Part shown: piece after piece, positions 32,817-47,900 of the stretch | Position numbering within the stretch: position 1 is the first letter of the stretch | Layout: every line of letters begins with the position of its first letter | Assembly (NCBI GenBank): GCA_014843695.1 | Contig: CM026387.1 | Coordinates: 77,254,106-77,318,105 of the forward strand | Reading direction: 5' to 3' | Source of the DNA: Archivesica marissinica | Lineage: Eukaryota; Mollusca; Bivalvia; Venerida; Vesicomyidae | Length of the DNA: 64,000 bases | Program-made: the position numbers and the translations under genes | The notes under the pieces: generated by a model | What the model saw: only the letters and a program-made list of their open reading frames with translations | The model's database searches: none | What the model was told of the DNA's origin: nothing

Positions 32817-33140
32817 CAACTTGTTCAGATTATGCTACTGCTGCATTAAATGTTTCATGTTTATAGCATGTGTTATATGTACCGCATGTAGTGAATTCAA
32901 CTTGTTCAGATTATGCTACTGCTGCATTAAATGTTTCATATTTATAGCATGTGTTATATGTACCGCAGGTAGTGAATTCAACTTGTTCAGATTATGCTAC
33001 TGCTGCATTAAATGTTTCATATTTATAGCATGTGTTATATGTACCGCAGGTAGTGAATTCAACTTGTTCAGATTATGCTACTGCTGCATTAAATGTTTCA
33101 TATTTATAGCATGTGTTATATGTACCGCAGGTAGTGAATG
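32817..33140 (+). repeat. 81-bp tandem repeat, 4 nearly identical copies
   Basis: The unit runs from AACTTGTTCAGATTATGCTA to GTACCGCAGGTAGTGAATTC. The copies differ by only two or three bases, so the expansion is recent. 81 is a multiple of three and one frame stays open with a 27-residue period rich in Cys and hydrophobic residues (CYCCIKCFIFIACVIC). The array abuts the LINE at about 33250. Confidence 0.92.
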
Positions 33141-33249
33141 TAATATTATTTCTCATGACAGCAGTTTTTCTGAAATATGTTCCATATGTTTGTTGAATAG
33201 AACCACACGTAACTTCATTCCATGCTATATGCTATATGGAATTGGTTGA

Positions 33250-36130
33250 TACTAATAGTTCTACAGTACAAAATGTAACTAATGACACTGATGTGCTGAT
33301 CAATGATACAGATTTAATAAGTACTAACTGGTTTAAAAAAGGGAATTCACATTGTACATCTTAATATACATTTTATTTACCCAAAGTTAGATGAAATTAA
33401 ATTGCTAATGTCTGATCAAAGTAATATTGACATGTTTTGTATTTGTGAAACGTTTTTGAATACCACAGTTAATATCATGAACTTGTTATTGATGGCTATA
33501 CTTTGTTTCGAAAAGATCGAAATACCATTGGTGGATGCTTACTTATCTATGTTAATGAGTATATAAGCTGTACTCACAGGGTAAACCTGGAACAATCGAG
33601 TTTATAAGCTACATGTATATGGCTTGAGGTTAAATTTAAACACTCTAAACCATTACTTGTGTGCTATACCTACAGACCATCATCATCCGACGTTAAATGG
33701 CTGACACATTTCTCTAACAGTCTCGATTAGTCATATTCGGAATCTAAGGAATGCATCATACTAGGTGACTTAAACTTCGATTTGCTCAAGCAAGCCCATA
33801 ATTCAAACACATGGATTAGCCTTCTTCATTTTATAGATTTCTCTCAGCTGGTTGGTCAACCTACACGAGTAACACAAACTACGTCAACACTAATTGATCA
33901 TGCTTTTACAAATGCAACCACTAACATATTAGGGATACAGTCCAACGTTACTCCATTAGTTATCATTACCTAGTTTGCCTCACCAGGAAAACTAATGGTC
34001 ATAGCAAAAACACTCATATTCATAAACTGTCCTGTCAGCCTTGTCACTTGTAAACATGTTTGATGATCCGGACGACTCATCTGGTGTATTCATTGATATG
34101 TTCTCTACAATCACGAACCTGTTAGAAATAGAAGAGTAAAAAGGACGTCGCAACCAAATAGGATATATTCAGATATGTTAGAAGCTATCAAACAGAGAAC
34201 TCATTTTCACAAGAAACAAGTCACAGCTTAGTTTAAAATATGGAGACAAAAAGTCAAATCACACATATTTACCTCAAAGCATATTTATTACACCAAACAA
34301 TTATGGAACAGTTTAAAGCAGCATTACATCGTATGAAATAAAATATATTTGAAAAATTCAATTTTTACGCATGGGTAGCAATGCTGCTACACATTATAAC
34401 ATTACACTTTGTGTGCTTATGTTCATTTGGTAAACAGTGTTTTTTTGCGATAAAACAAACTCGAAACCGAAAGTAGGACTTTCCGAGTCGATCGGTCACG
34501 CACTTGTTTACAACCGGAACGCATCGTCCTCACGTGTTTACATTCAGAATGCATCGCCCCCATTTGTCCCGCGTTGTCTTTTTTAATTAAATTACTTGAT
34601 ATGTTGATTCATACCTCTGTTAGCTAAGTCTTTTAGGAAATTTCTACATCCCCGCGAGGGGTTCGACATTAGAGGAAGATAGATGGATAGTATTTCATGT
34701 TCAAAATATATACGTTGTTTTCTACATCCTCTGTTGTTTCACGCATGCGCGCTGTGCGTGTTTAAATTTCGTGTGTTGATAAACAAATTCGCGTATACGA
34801 CGGTTGAAATTTATTGGAATTTTATCATTTCTGAGTGACTATTTTGATTTTTGTAAACACATACACATTAGCATTTATATTTGCCCAATACATCCTTTAT
34901 TACGATGTAATGCTGCTTTAAATGACTTATCAACAATAACTGTTAAACATAATACATACGTGATGAAAATGGATGTAACATATTAAATGCCAAGCCAACT
35001 ATACGGCCAATATATTTAATGAACATTTCTCTAATGTACATAGGCAGTTTCAGTTTGATAACCCACCATCGCATTACTCTAACGTTGCACTTGAAAATGC
35101 TAGCAACACTAAATTATCAAATATATCTAGATTTTCTATTCCCTTAGTTTCCGTGCAGTTTGTTGAAAAACAGGTGCTTTCACTTGATGTATCCAAATCA
35201 ACGGGCTCCGATAATATAGACATGCCATATTCTTAAAACTTTCTAGCAAAATCATTGCTCCAGTTCTAACACAACTATTCAACTCTAGCATAAATTCCAA
35301 TAAATCCCCCAGCATTCAAATTACCCAAAGCTATACCCATTCATAAAAAACTAAAAAAGAGATAACTCAGATACAAATAGGTACATACCTATATCAATAT
35401 TACCCTTAATGACATTAATTCTTGAACTCAGCTTTCACTTGAAACAATTTCCTGATGAACATACATTATTATATAATCGACAATCTGGATTCCGTGTAAA
35501 GCATTCGTGTCAAACTACCCTTACACCCTTATTGGATGACTGGATATCAACAATTGATAAGAATGAAGTAGTGGGCTCAATATTCCTGGATCTTTCAAAA
35601 GCCTTTGCTCTGGTTCATCATTTTTTCTTAATACCTAAATTAGCTTATTATGTGCTTGCTGAATCATCACACAATTGGTTCTCCTCTTACTTAGCTGACA
35701 GGTTCCAACAGACGATTGTTTCTGGTGCTCGTTCTGATGCTGGACCAGTTGTGTCTGGTGTTCCACAGGGGTCTGTCTTAGGACCCATTCTCTTTATAAT
35801 CTATATCAATGATTTACCTTTACCTTACCAGTACAGTTGAATACATATTTTCTGACGATCATACTATATCCGACCAATCTCTTGACACTCTGCCTATTTC
35901 TGTATCTACGGATTTGATAAATGCTCATCAGTTGTGTCTAAACAATCGTATGATTCTCAATACTTCTAGAACCAAAATCATATATATATATATATATATC
36001 TTCTAAATTGAAAAGCTCATAGTATTAATGAGTGTGCTCCTGAAGTGATATTGAACAACACATCATACATCCGAGTTCTGCTGAACGGCTACTTGGAGTC
36101 ACGATCGACAACACACTAATCTAGGATATA
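33250..36130 (+). pseudogene. LINE with endonuclease and reverse transcriptase, broken, carrying a nested MITE
   Basis: The order fits one non-LTR element. An APE-type endonuclease occupies about 33370-33960 (MSDQSNIDMFCICETFLN, then IILGDLNFDLL, then STLIDHAFTN). A linker follows, then reverse transcriptase at about 35410-35990 ([52 protein letters not shown], then FSDDHTI after a frameshift). A trailing ERLLGVTI-type block lies near 36090. FADD is changed to FSDD and several stops or frameshifts are present. A 601-bp MITE interrupts it at 34317-34917. The 3' end is not clear past 36130. Confidence 0.8.
34317..34917. mobile_element. TTAA-flanked MITE inside the LINE (different subfamily)
   Basis: The left end is AGCAGCATTACATCGTA; the right end inverted is AGCAGCATTACATCGTAA. 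TTAA lies at 34313-34316 and 34918-34921. Removing the element and one TTAA leaves the LINE frame continuous across the junction (QLWNSL then NDLSTI), which fixes the boundaries exactly. The first bases resemble copies A and B (AGCGACATTAC) but the interior differs. Confidence 0.88.
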
Positions 36131-36502
36131 CATGCAACAGACTGAACTTTTGGACAGATATGTATATATCAAGTTATTCGCCTTCGTGGATTTGAACTAT
36201 ATTAAAATCCAAATAAAACAAATGTACATGTGTGTCATTGTCCAACACTGAACACCAACTGAGCTTTGGTTGATTGAAACTGAATCATGTGATAATTTTG
36301 CCATTGCTATAGTTACTAGATTCTGTGAATGGCTGTCTTTAAGCTGATTTCACGCTATTTTCAAGATACCCCTATAAGTGATATATGCACATTGTTATAT
36401 AAGATGCATTGCCATTTATTGCCTCATTCTACTAGGATATTCAGACAAAGGTTAATGTAAAACACACATATACCCGGATAAGCATTTCTAACATTAAACA
36501 AA
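36131..36502. other. Spacer without recognised gene
   Basis: It may include eroded 3' LINE sequence. No convincing domain was found. Confidence 0.35.
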
Positions 36503-36717
36503 ATTATTTAAAGTTTATTTATCATCCCTAATTGTTGCCTATATGAGCAACGGGAAGTTTACCTACCAACACCATTCCTGGGCATGCACCAGCGGTTAAC
36601 CATTATGTGGAAGTTGTGATAGCACAGTGGTAGCGCGTTCGCTCCAGGCGCGAATGACCATGAATTCGAGCCCGGCTGGAGAAGTTACGATTGTGCTCTT
36701 AGGCAAGTCATTTAAAT

Positions 36718-36720
<3 letters not shown>
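36503..36720. mobile_element. Composite of SINE family B tail (-) and family C head (+)
   Basis: 36503-36600 matches the family B tail and proximal body on the minus strand (AACGGGAAGTTTACCTACCA in plus reading). 36606-36720 is a plus-strand family C head with box A GATAGCACAGTGGTAGCGCG and box B ATTCGAGCCC, followed by ACGATTGTGCTCTTAGG. Both are cut at the junction. Confidence 0.6.
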
Positions 36721-36759
<39 letters not shown>

Positions 36760-36760
36760 G
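36720..36760. repeat. CT dinucleotide microsatellite
   Basis: Roughly 18-20 CT units at the site where the family C SINE normally has TCTCTCTCCCTCG, so it probably grew from the SINE. Confidence 0.95.
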
Positions 36761-36837
36761 CTCGCTCTCTTTTCTCAACCACACCAGGCTGTCTTTGTAT
36801 GATAATTTTCCAGTGTGGGTTCATGCGAATATCAAAC

Positions 36838-39350
36838 CTCAGACGTCTCATTATGAGAATATCAAATATGTGGACGTCTCATTATGAGAATATCAAATAT
36901 GTGGACGTCTCATTATGAGAATATCAAATATGTGGACGTCTCATTATGAGTATATCAAATATGTGGACGTCTCATTATGAGAATATCAAATATGTGGACG
37001 TCTCATTATGAGAATATCAAATATGTGGACGTCTCATTATGAGAATATCAAATATGTGGACGTCTCATTATGAGAATATCAAACATGTGGACGTTTCATT
37101 ATGAGAATATCAAATGTGGACATCTCATTATGAGAATATCAAATATGTGGACGTCTCATTATGAGAATATCAAACATGTGGACGTTTCATTATGAGAATA
37201 TCAAATGTGGACATCTCATTATGAGAATATCAAATATGTGGACGTCTCATTATGAGAATATCAAATATGTGGACATCTCATTATGAGAATATCAAATGTG
37301 GACATCTCATTATGAGAATATCAAATATGTGGACGTCTCATTATGAGAATATCAAACATGTGGACGTTTCATTATGAGAATATCAAATATGTGGACGTCT
37401 CATTATGAGTATATCAAATATGTGGACGTCTCATTATGAGAATATCAAATATGTGGACGTCTCATTATGAGAATATCAAACATGTGGACGTCTCATTATG
37501 AGAATATCAAATATGTGGACGTTTCATTATGAGAATATGAAATGTGGACATCTCATTATGAGAATATCAAACATGTGGACGTCTCATTATGAGAATATCA
37601 AATGTGGACGTCTCGTTATGAGAATATCAAATGTGGACATCTCATTATGAGAATATCAAATATGTGGACGTTTCATTATGAGAATATCAAATATGTGGAC
37701 GTCTCATTATGAGTATATCAAATATGTAGACGTTTCATTATGAGAATATCAAATATGTGGACGTCTCATTATGAGTATATCAAATATGTAGACGTTTCAT
37801 TATGAGAATATCAAATATGTGGACGTTTCATTATGAGAATATCAAATGTGGACATCTCATTATGAGAATATCAAATATGTGGACGTTTCATTATGAGAAT
37901 ATCAAATATGTGGACGTCTCATTATGAGTATATCAAATATGTAGACGTTTCATTATGAGAATATCAAATATGTGGACGTCTCATTATGAGTATATCAAAT
38001 ATGTAGACGTTTCATTATGAGAATATCAAATATGTGGACGTTTCATTATGAGAATATCAAATGTGGACATCTCATTATGAGAATATCAAATATGTGGACG
38101 TTTCATTATGAGAATATCAAATATGTGGACGTCTCATTATGAGTATATCAAATATGTAGACGTTTCATTATGAGAATATCAAATGTGGACATCTCATTAT
38201 GAGAATATCAAACATGTGGACATCTCATTATGAGAATATCAAACATGTGGACGTTTCATTATGAGAATATCAAATGTGGACATCTCATTATGAGAATATC
38301 AAACATGTGGACGTCTCATTATGAGAATATCAAATGTGGACGTCTCGTTATGAGAATATCAAATGTGGACGTCTCATTATGAGAATATCAAACATGTGGA
38401 CTTCTCATTATGAGAATATCAAATGTGGACATCTCATTATGAGAATATTAAACATGTGGACGTCTCATTATGAGAATATCAAATGTGGACGTCTCGTTAT
38501 GAGAATATCAAATGTGGACGTCTCATTATGAGAATATCAAACATGTGGACGTCTCATTATGAGAATATCAAACATGTGGACGTTTCATTATGAGAATATC
38601 AAACATGTGGACGTCTCATTATGAGAATATCAAACATGTGGACGTCTCATTATGAGAATATCAAACATGTGGACGTCTCATTATGAGAATATCAAACATG
38701 TTGACGTTTCATTATGAGAATATCAAACACGTGGGCGTCTCGTTATGAGCATATCAAACATGTGGACATCTCATTATGAGAATATCAAACATGTGGACGT
38801 CTCATTATGAGAATATCAAACATGTGGACGTTTCATTATGAGAATATCAAATATGTGGACGTTTCATTATGAGAATATCAAACATGTGGACGTTTCATTA
38901 TGAGAATATCAAATATGTGGACGTCTCATTATGAGAATATCAAATATGTGGACGTCTCATTATGAGAATATCAAACATGTGGACGTCTCATTATGAGAAT
39001 ATCAAATATGTGGACGTTTCATTATGAGAATATGAAATGTGGACATCTCATTATGAGAATATCAAACATGTGGACGTCTCATTATGAGAATATCAAACAT
39101 GTGGACGTCTCATTATGAGAATATCAAACATGTGGACGTCTCATTATGAGAATATCAAACATGTGGACGTCTCATTATGAGAATATCAAACATGTGGACG
39201 TCTCATTATGAGAATATCAAACATGTGGACGTCTCATTATGAGAATATCAAACATGTGGACGTCTCATTATGAGAATATCAAACATGTGGACGTCTCATT
39301 ATGAGAATATCAAACATGTGGACGTCTCATTATGAGCATATCAAACATGA
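36838..39350 (+). repeat. 31-bp minisatellite, about 80 copies
   Basis: The main unit is CATTATGAGAATATCAAATA followed by TGTGGACGTCT. Subtypes are AAACATGTGG, a 28-bp form (CAAATGTGG), GTTTCATT for GTCTCATT, and GAGTATATC for GAGAATATC. The subtypes form recurring multi-unit blocks in 37660-38160 (for example TATGTAGACGTTTC alternating with TATGTGGACGTC). The last units (39060-39350) are almost uniform. It starts immediately after a SINE/CT-repeat end. Confidence 0.93.
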
Positions 39351-39632
39351 TTATAACAATAAAAAAATCTAAACAAAACAGAAAACACACAACACAAACA
39401 ATAACGCACATTGGTGGGTTAAAGAGAAACAGCTAAATAGCGCTAATTAAGCAGCTACTATATGTACTCTGCTGTGATTCAGCATCGCAAATTCCTGTTT
39501 GTAAGCGGTCTCATACCTCAAAGATCTCATACCGTACAAAGCACAGGGATTCGGCACGTTTGGGGGTACTAGTATATATATTTAAGTACAGGGATTCTAC
39601 TCTGTGGGATGTCAGATTTCGCATCGATCAGT

Positions 39633-40184
39633 AAAATGGCCCTATCTGAAACAATTTTGTACAAAGCTGTCCAAATATAACGCATATCCCGAGTCTTTAT
39701 ATTGTTCTTCAAATAAAACACAACTTTAAGCTGCATGCATGTATACTTTGCAATTACTTTGGATTATGATTATTCTTCATATAAAAAAAAACATCTTGTT
39801 ACATTCTAATAATCCAACGAGAACGCTCGTTTCAACGCGAATTGCGCCGCTTTAGAAATTTTCAAAACAAATTGAAAAATTCTACGAAATCTCTTTTTGA
39901 CGTACATTTTTGCCGAATAAACCTACACGTTAGTGGAAACACATTTTATTGATAATGTTATTCACAGTTAAAACTCTCCCGTCGAAGATTTTTTTGTTGC
40001 TGACAGAACCCGTGTCCTAGTATGGAAATGTGACCTGCTATGGCCAATGTCTGTGGCAATTGTTTGCAAAGTATACATGCATGCAGCTTAAAGTTGTGTT
40101 TTATTTGAAGAACAATATAAAGACTCGGGATAGGCGTTATATTTGGACAGATTTGTACAAAATTGTTTCAGATAGGGCCATTTT
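39633..40184. repeat. Foldback: inverted repeat with arms of about 125 bp
   Basis: The left arm (39633-39757) holds AAAATGGCCCTATCTGAAAC and AAGCTGCATGCATGTATACT. The right arm (40058-40184) is its reverse complement with few changes. The spacer is about 300 bp. No TTAA or TA flank was evident and no coding frame is credible. It may be the core of a larger MITE or a local inverted duplication. Confidence 0.75.
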
Positions 40185-41952
40185 CTGTCTTATCGTTAAA
40201 GCTCATTTTCGCATAGTACTTTCCGCCCTGATCCATTGGCGGGATTTCTGACCAATATTTTGAAGCTTTTCGGACATGAACAGTTATAAATGTGTGCATT
40301 GGTGTTAAGCATAATTACCGTTGTGTATGTCATTTAGTTGTTTGAAGTCGACAGCTGAAATTCTCCCATTTTGTCTGCGCAGTCTTCACAAAAGAAATCC
40401 GAATTGTGATTTATTATTTAGTACATTTCATACGTATGGACAATTGGATATTAAACGAAATCTTATTTGGTTCACCGTAATGGGACAGAGATGTCAAAGT
40501 TACAATCCCCTGTTAGGGCCCCAGGGTCCGTTCATCAAGGTCGATTGTCGACTTTTATTTCAGAAATTACATAATGATATGTAAGAGCCCATACATTGGG
40601 TATCCAACCCCAAGGTAGAAAGTTGGGCTTATATGTATTATTTGTGGGCTATTGAATAACTATCGACTATTTGTTTCTTATATATTTCAATTCAAATAGT
40701 GGAATTAGAGAAACCCATAGGCCTATTTTGCCTATGTGTGTATTGGTTGTGTGTCCACGTCAATGGCTACTCACTGTTGTCACATTCCCTGATTAGGGTA
40801 TTAGGGGCTGTTCAACAGGTATAATTTCGACTTCTGTATCTGAACATACATAGTGATATGGAAGAGGGTATTTTGGGTATCCAATCCCAACCCCAAGGTA
40901 GAAAGTTGAGCGTATGTGTAGTGTGTGCCATTGGATCCGGGCTCACTCCCAAGCAACCCAAGGTAAAAGTGTGTAGACGGGTAAAGACATCGTATTATAT
41001 GACCGACTCATTCCCTTATTTGACTACTATGACACTGTTAGTCAAACATCTTTACAATTAATGTGCACCTTGTCATGTGCGATGCTTGCTTTTTATCTAC
41101 GGAACTCGTGCTGATATCCATCGTCGTGAAATTTATGTCACCAGAAAGCCTGGTGTAATGCGTCAACGCCGAATATATCAATACAAAATGTAAATATTAC
41201 GGGTAAAGGGACGCAAATCATTCTGATTTTGTGTACGACAGTTACGCCCCTTACCAATTTCCCATAATACAACCTATTGCTCAAAACACTATTGATTGCT
41301 AGCTTGTTTTCAGTGTTTTTTCCAACACGGCATGGCCAAAATACTTTCGCCTAGTTTGCCTTCTATAGGCAGTTATTTCAGATAAACCCCCAATAAACCC
41401 TACACACTGTCCCCATATGAGGTTCAGAAGAAAATATATTGTTCTACAGAGTAATTAGTTCATTATAGATTATTTTACAAGATTTGTGTTTTTCAACACA
41501 TAACTTTGTCTACTGATTAATTTAATACATAGTATCACTCTGTACAGTACTTCAATTGTTTGTTTCAAACAATGACCTCAAGGTAATTTCAAAATGACAT
41601 AGCCCCTTAACCTCTTATGTTGGCTACAGCTGCCCAGAAAAACATGTCTAGGTCACCGCAATAAATATAAATGGAGCATAGGCCTACATACATAGAACAC
41701 ACAATGAAATTAATGAATAAACATCAGAACTTGCAATTTTAGGTCAGCGAAGAGTGGAATCTTTCAGCCGCCATTGCACACTTGTTGGTGTATGAACTCT
41801 TGAATGGCGTAACTCACTAAAGCACACAGATCGCGATATTTACGTTTCTTCGAGTGATATAAACAAGTAACAGTATAATACATAATAAACTCTCACCTAA
41901 TTGATTAAATGTTTATGTTTTTCGGCTGCATAATCCCTCTCATAAACAAATA
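40185..41952. other. Spacer with a local direct duplication
   Basis: About 130 bp at 40505-40640 recurs imperfectly at 40790-40925 (shared CCCCAAGGTAGAAAGTTG and TGGGTATCCAA). Open frames here (40321-40584, 40858-41061) overlap the duplication and show no known domain. Confidence 0.45.
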
Positions 41953-44900
41953 TCCAATTCAGAATCCAAACATTAAGCACAGTCACACATAGTCCTATAT
42001 ATAAGACCTCTACATACATTAAGCACAGTCACACATAGTCCTATATATAAGACCTCTACAAACATTAAGCACAGTCACATATAGTCCTATATATAAGACC
42101 TCTACATACATTAAGCACAGTCACACATAGTCCTATATATAAGACCTCTACATACATTAAGCACAGTCACACATAGTCCTATATATAAGACCTCTACACA
42201 CATTAAGCACAGTCACACATAGTCCTATATATAAGACCTCTACTTACATTAAGCACAGTCACACATAGTCCTATATATAAGACCTATACATACATTAAGC
42301 ACAGTCACACATAGTCCTATATATATGACCTCTACATACATTAAGCACAGTCACACATAGTCCTATATATAAGAACTCTACAAACATTAAGCACAGTCAC
42401 ACCTAGTCCTATATATATGACCTCTATATACATTAAGCACAGTCACACCTAGTCCTATATATATGACCTCTACATACATTAAGCACAGTCACACATAGTC
42501 CTATATATAAGACCTCTATATACATTAAGCACAGTCACACATAGTCCTATATATAATACCTCTACATACATTAAGCACAGTCACACATAGTCCTATATAT
42601 AATATATCTACATACATTAAGCACAGTCACACATAGTCCTATATATAAGACCTCTACATAAATTAAGCACAGTCACACATAGTCCTATATATAAGACCTC
42701 TAAAAACATTAAGCACAGTCACACATAGTCCTATATATAAGACCTCTACATACATTAAGCACAGTCACACATAGTCCTATATATAAGACCTCTACACACA
42801 TTAAGCACAGTCACACATAGTCCTATATATAAGACGTCTACACACATTAAGCACAGTCACACATAGTCCTATATATAAGACATCTACATACATTAAGCAC
42901 AGTCACACCTAGTCCTATATATAAGACCTCTACATACATTAAGCACAGTCACACCTAGTCCTATATATAAGACCTCTACATACATTAAGCACAGTCACAC
43001 CTAGTCCTATATATAAGACCTCTACATACATTAAGCACAGTCACACCTAGTCCTATATATAAGACCTCTACATACATTAAGCACAGTCACACATAGTCCT
43101 ATATATAAGACCTATACATACATTAAGCACAGTCACACCTAGTCCTATATATAATACCTCTACATACATTAAGCACAGTCACACATAGTCCTATATATAA
43201 GACCTCTACAAACATTAAGCACAGTCACACATAGTCCTATATATATGACCTCTACATACATTAAGCACAGTCACACATAGTCCTATATATAAGACCTCTA
43301 CATACATTAAGCACAGTCACACATAGTCCTATATATAAGACCTCTACATACATTAAGCACAGTCACACATATTCCTATATATAAGACCTCTACACACATT
43401 AAGCACAGTCACACATAGTCCTATATATAAGACCTCTACATACATTAAGCACAGTCGCACATAGTCCTATATATAAGACCTCTACATACATTAAGCACAG
43501 TCACACCTAGTCCTATATATAAGACCTCTACACATATTAAGCACAGTCACACAGTCCTATATATAATACCTCTACATACATTAAGCACAGTCACACATAG
43601 TCCTATATATAAGACCTCTACATACATTAAGCACAGTCACACATAGTCCTATATATAAGACCTCTACATACATTAAGCACAGTCACACCTAGTCCTATAT
43701 ATAAGACCTCTACATACATTAAGCACAGTCACACATAGTCCTATATATAAGACCTATACATACATTAAGCACAGTCACACATAGTCCTATATATAATACC
43801 TCTACATACATTAAGCACAGTCACACATAGTCCTATATATAAGACCTCTACACACATTAAGCACAGTCACACATAGTCCTATATATAAGACCTCTATATA
43901 CATTAAGCACAGTCACACATAGTCCTATATATAATACCTCTACATACATTAAGCACAGTCACACATAGTCCTATATATAAGACCTCTACACACATTAAGC
44001 ACAGTCACACATAGTCCTATATATAAGACCTCTATATACATTAAGCACAGTCACACATAGTCCTATATATAATACCTCTACATACATTAAGCACAGTCAC
44101 ACATAGTCCTATATATAAGACCTCTACACACATTAAGCACAGTCACACATAGTCCTATATATAAGACCTCTATATACATTAAGCACAGTCACACATAGTC
44201 CTATATATAATACCTCTACATACATTAAGCACAGTCACACATAGTCCTATATATAAGACCTCTACACACATTAAGCACAGTCACACATAGTCCTATATAA
44301 GACATCTACATACATTAAGCACAGTCACACATAGTCCTATATATAAGACCTCTACTTACATTAAGCACAGTCACGCATAGTCCTATATATAAGACATCTA
44401 CATACATTAAGCACAGTCACACATAGTCCTATATATAAGACCTCTACATACATTAAGCACAGTCACGCATAGTCCTATATATAAGACATCTACATACATT
44501 AAGCACAGTCACGCATAGTCCTATATATAAGACATCTACATACATTAAGCACAGTCACACATAGTCCTATATATAAGACATCTACATACATTAAGCACAG
44601 TCACACATAGTCCTATATATAAGATCTACATACATTAAGCACAGTCACACATAGTCCTATATATAAGACCTCTACATACATTAAGCACAGTCACGCATAG
44701 TCCTATATATAAGACCTCTACATACATTAAGCACAGTCACACATATTCCTATATATATGACCTCTACATACATTAAGCACAGTCACACATATTCCTATAT
44801 ATAAGACCTATACATACATTAAGCACAGTCACACATAGTCCTATATATAAGACCTCTACATACATTAAGCAGAGTCACACATAGTCCTATATATAAGACC

Positions 44901-47900
44901 TCTACATACATTAAGCACAGTCACACATAGTCCTATATATATGACCTCTACATACATACAGGAAAGTCACACATAGTCCTATATATAAGACCTCTACATA
45001 CATTCTGCACAGTCACACATAGTCCTATATATAAGACCTCTACATACATTAAGCACAGTCACACACAGTCCTATATATAAGACCTCTACATACAATAAGC
45101 ACAGTCACACATAGTCCTATATATAAGACATCTACATACATTAAGCACATTCGCACATAGTCCTATATATAAGACCTCTACAAACATTAAGCACAGTCAC
45201 ACATAGTCCTATATATAAGACCTCTACATACATTAAGCACAGTCACACATAGTCCTATATATAAGACCTCTACATACATTAAGCACAGTCACACATAGTC
45301 CTATATATAAGACCTCTACACACATTAAGCACAGTCACACATAGTCCTATATATAAGACCTCTACTTACATTAAGCACAGTCACACATAGTCCTATATAT
45401 AAGACCTATACATACATTAAGCACAGTCACACATAGTCCTATATATATGACCTCTACATACATTAAGCACAGTCACACATAGTCCTATATATAAGAACTC
45501 TACAAACATTAAGCACAGTCACACCTAGTCCTATATATATGACCTCTATATACATTAAGCACAGTCACACCTAGTCCTATATATATGACCTCTACATACA
45601 TTAAGCACAGTCACACATAGTCCTATATATATGACGTCTACATACATTAAGCACAGTCACACATAGTCCTATATATAAGACCTCTATATACATTAAGCAC
45701 AGTCACACATAGTCTTATATATAATACCTCTACATACATTAAGCACAGTCACACATAGTCCTATATATAATATATCTACATACATTAAGCACAGTCACAC
45801 ATAGTCCTATATATAAGACCTCTAGATAAATTAAGCACAGTCACACATAGTCCTATATATAAGACCTCTACACACATTAAGCACAGTCACACATAGTCCT
45901 ATATATAAGACCTCTACATACATTAAGCACAGTCACACATAGTCCTATATATAAGACCTCTACACACATTAAGCACAGTCACACATAGTCCTATATATAA
46001 GACGTCTACACACATTAAGCACAGTCACACATAGTCCTATATATAAGACATCTACATACATTAAGCACAGTCACACCTAGTCCTATATATAAGACCTCTA
46101 CATACATTAAGCACAGTCACACCTAGTCCTATATATAAGACCTCTACATACATTAAGCACAGTCACACCTAGTCCTATATATAATACCTCTACAAACATT
46201 AAGCACAGTCACACCTAGTCCTATATATAAGACCTCTACATACATTAAGCACAGTCACACTAGTCCTATATATAACCCTACATACATTAAGCACAGTCAC
46301 ACTAGTCCTATATATAAGACCTCTACATACATTAAGCACAGTCACACCTAGTCCTATATATAAGACCTCTACATACATTAAGCACAGTCACACATAGTCC
46401 TATATATAAGACCTCTACATACATTAAGCACAGTCACACCTAGTCCTATATATAAGACCTCTACATACATTAAGCACAGTCACACCTAGTCCTATATATA
46501 AGACCTCTACATACATTAAGCACAGTCACACATAGTCCTATATATAAGACCTCTACATACATTAAGCACAGTCACACCTAGTCCTATATATAATACCTCT
46601 ACATACATTAAGCACAGTCACACATAGTCCTATATATAAGACCTCTACATACATTAAGCACAGTCACACATAGTCCTATATATAAGACCTCTACATACAT
46701 TAAGCACAGTCACACATAGTCCTATATATAAGACCTCTACATACATTAAGCACAGTCACACATAGTCCTATATATAAGACCTCTACATACATTAAGCACA
46801 GTCACACATAGTCCTATATATAAGACCTCTACATACATTAAGCACAGTCACACATAGTCCTATATATAAGACCTCTACATACATTAAGCACAGTCACACA
46901 TAGTCCTATATATAAGACCTCTACATACATTAAGCACAGTCACACATAGTCCTATATATAATACCTCTACATACATTAAGCACAGTCACACATAGTCCTA
47001 TATATAAGACCTCTACACACATTAAGCACAGTCACACATAGTCCTATATATAAGACCTCTATATACATTAAGCACAGTCACACATAGTCCTATATATAAT
47101 ACCTCTACATACATTAAGCACAGTCACACATAGTCCTATATATAAGACCTCTACACACATTAAGCACAGTCACACATAGTCCTATATATAAGACCTCTAT
47201 ATACATTAAGCACAGTCACACATAGTCCTATATATAATACCTCTACATACATTAAGCACAGTCACACATAGTCCTATATATAAGACCTCTACACACATTA
47301 AGCACAGTCACACATAGTCCTATATATAAGACCTCTATATACATTAAGCACAGTCACACATAGTCCTATATATAATACCTCTACATACATTAAGCACAGT
47401 CACACATAGTCCTATATATAAGACCTCTACACACATTAAGCACAGTCACACATAGTCCTATATATAAGACATCTACATACATTAAGCACAGTCACACATA
47501 GTCCTATATATAAGACCTCTACTTACATTAAGCACAGTCACGCATAGTCCTATATATAAGACATCTACATACATTAAGCACAGTCACACATAGTCCTATA
47601 TATAAGACCTCTACATACATTAAGCACAGTCACGCATAGTCCTATATATAAGACATCTACATACATTAAGCACAGTCACGCATAGTCCTATATATAAGAC
47701 ATCTACATACATTAAGCACAGTCACACATAGTCCTATATATAAGACATATATATACATTAAGCACAGTCACACATAGTCCTATATATAAGACATCTACAT
47801 ACATTAAGCACAGTCACACATAGTCCTATATATAAGATCTACATACATTAAGCACAGTCACACATAGTCCTATATATAAGACCTCTACATACATTAAGCA

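Noticed and set aside
32821..33249. 142-codon Cys-rich frame
   Set aside because: It is four copies of the 81-bp repeat plus a short random extension.
40030..41061. Open frames of 67-87 codons between the foldback and the satellite
   Set aside because: They overlap an inverted repeat arm or a local duplication and lack domains, leaders or splice sites.
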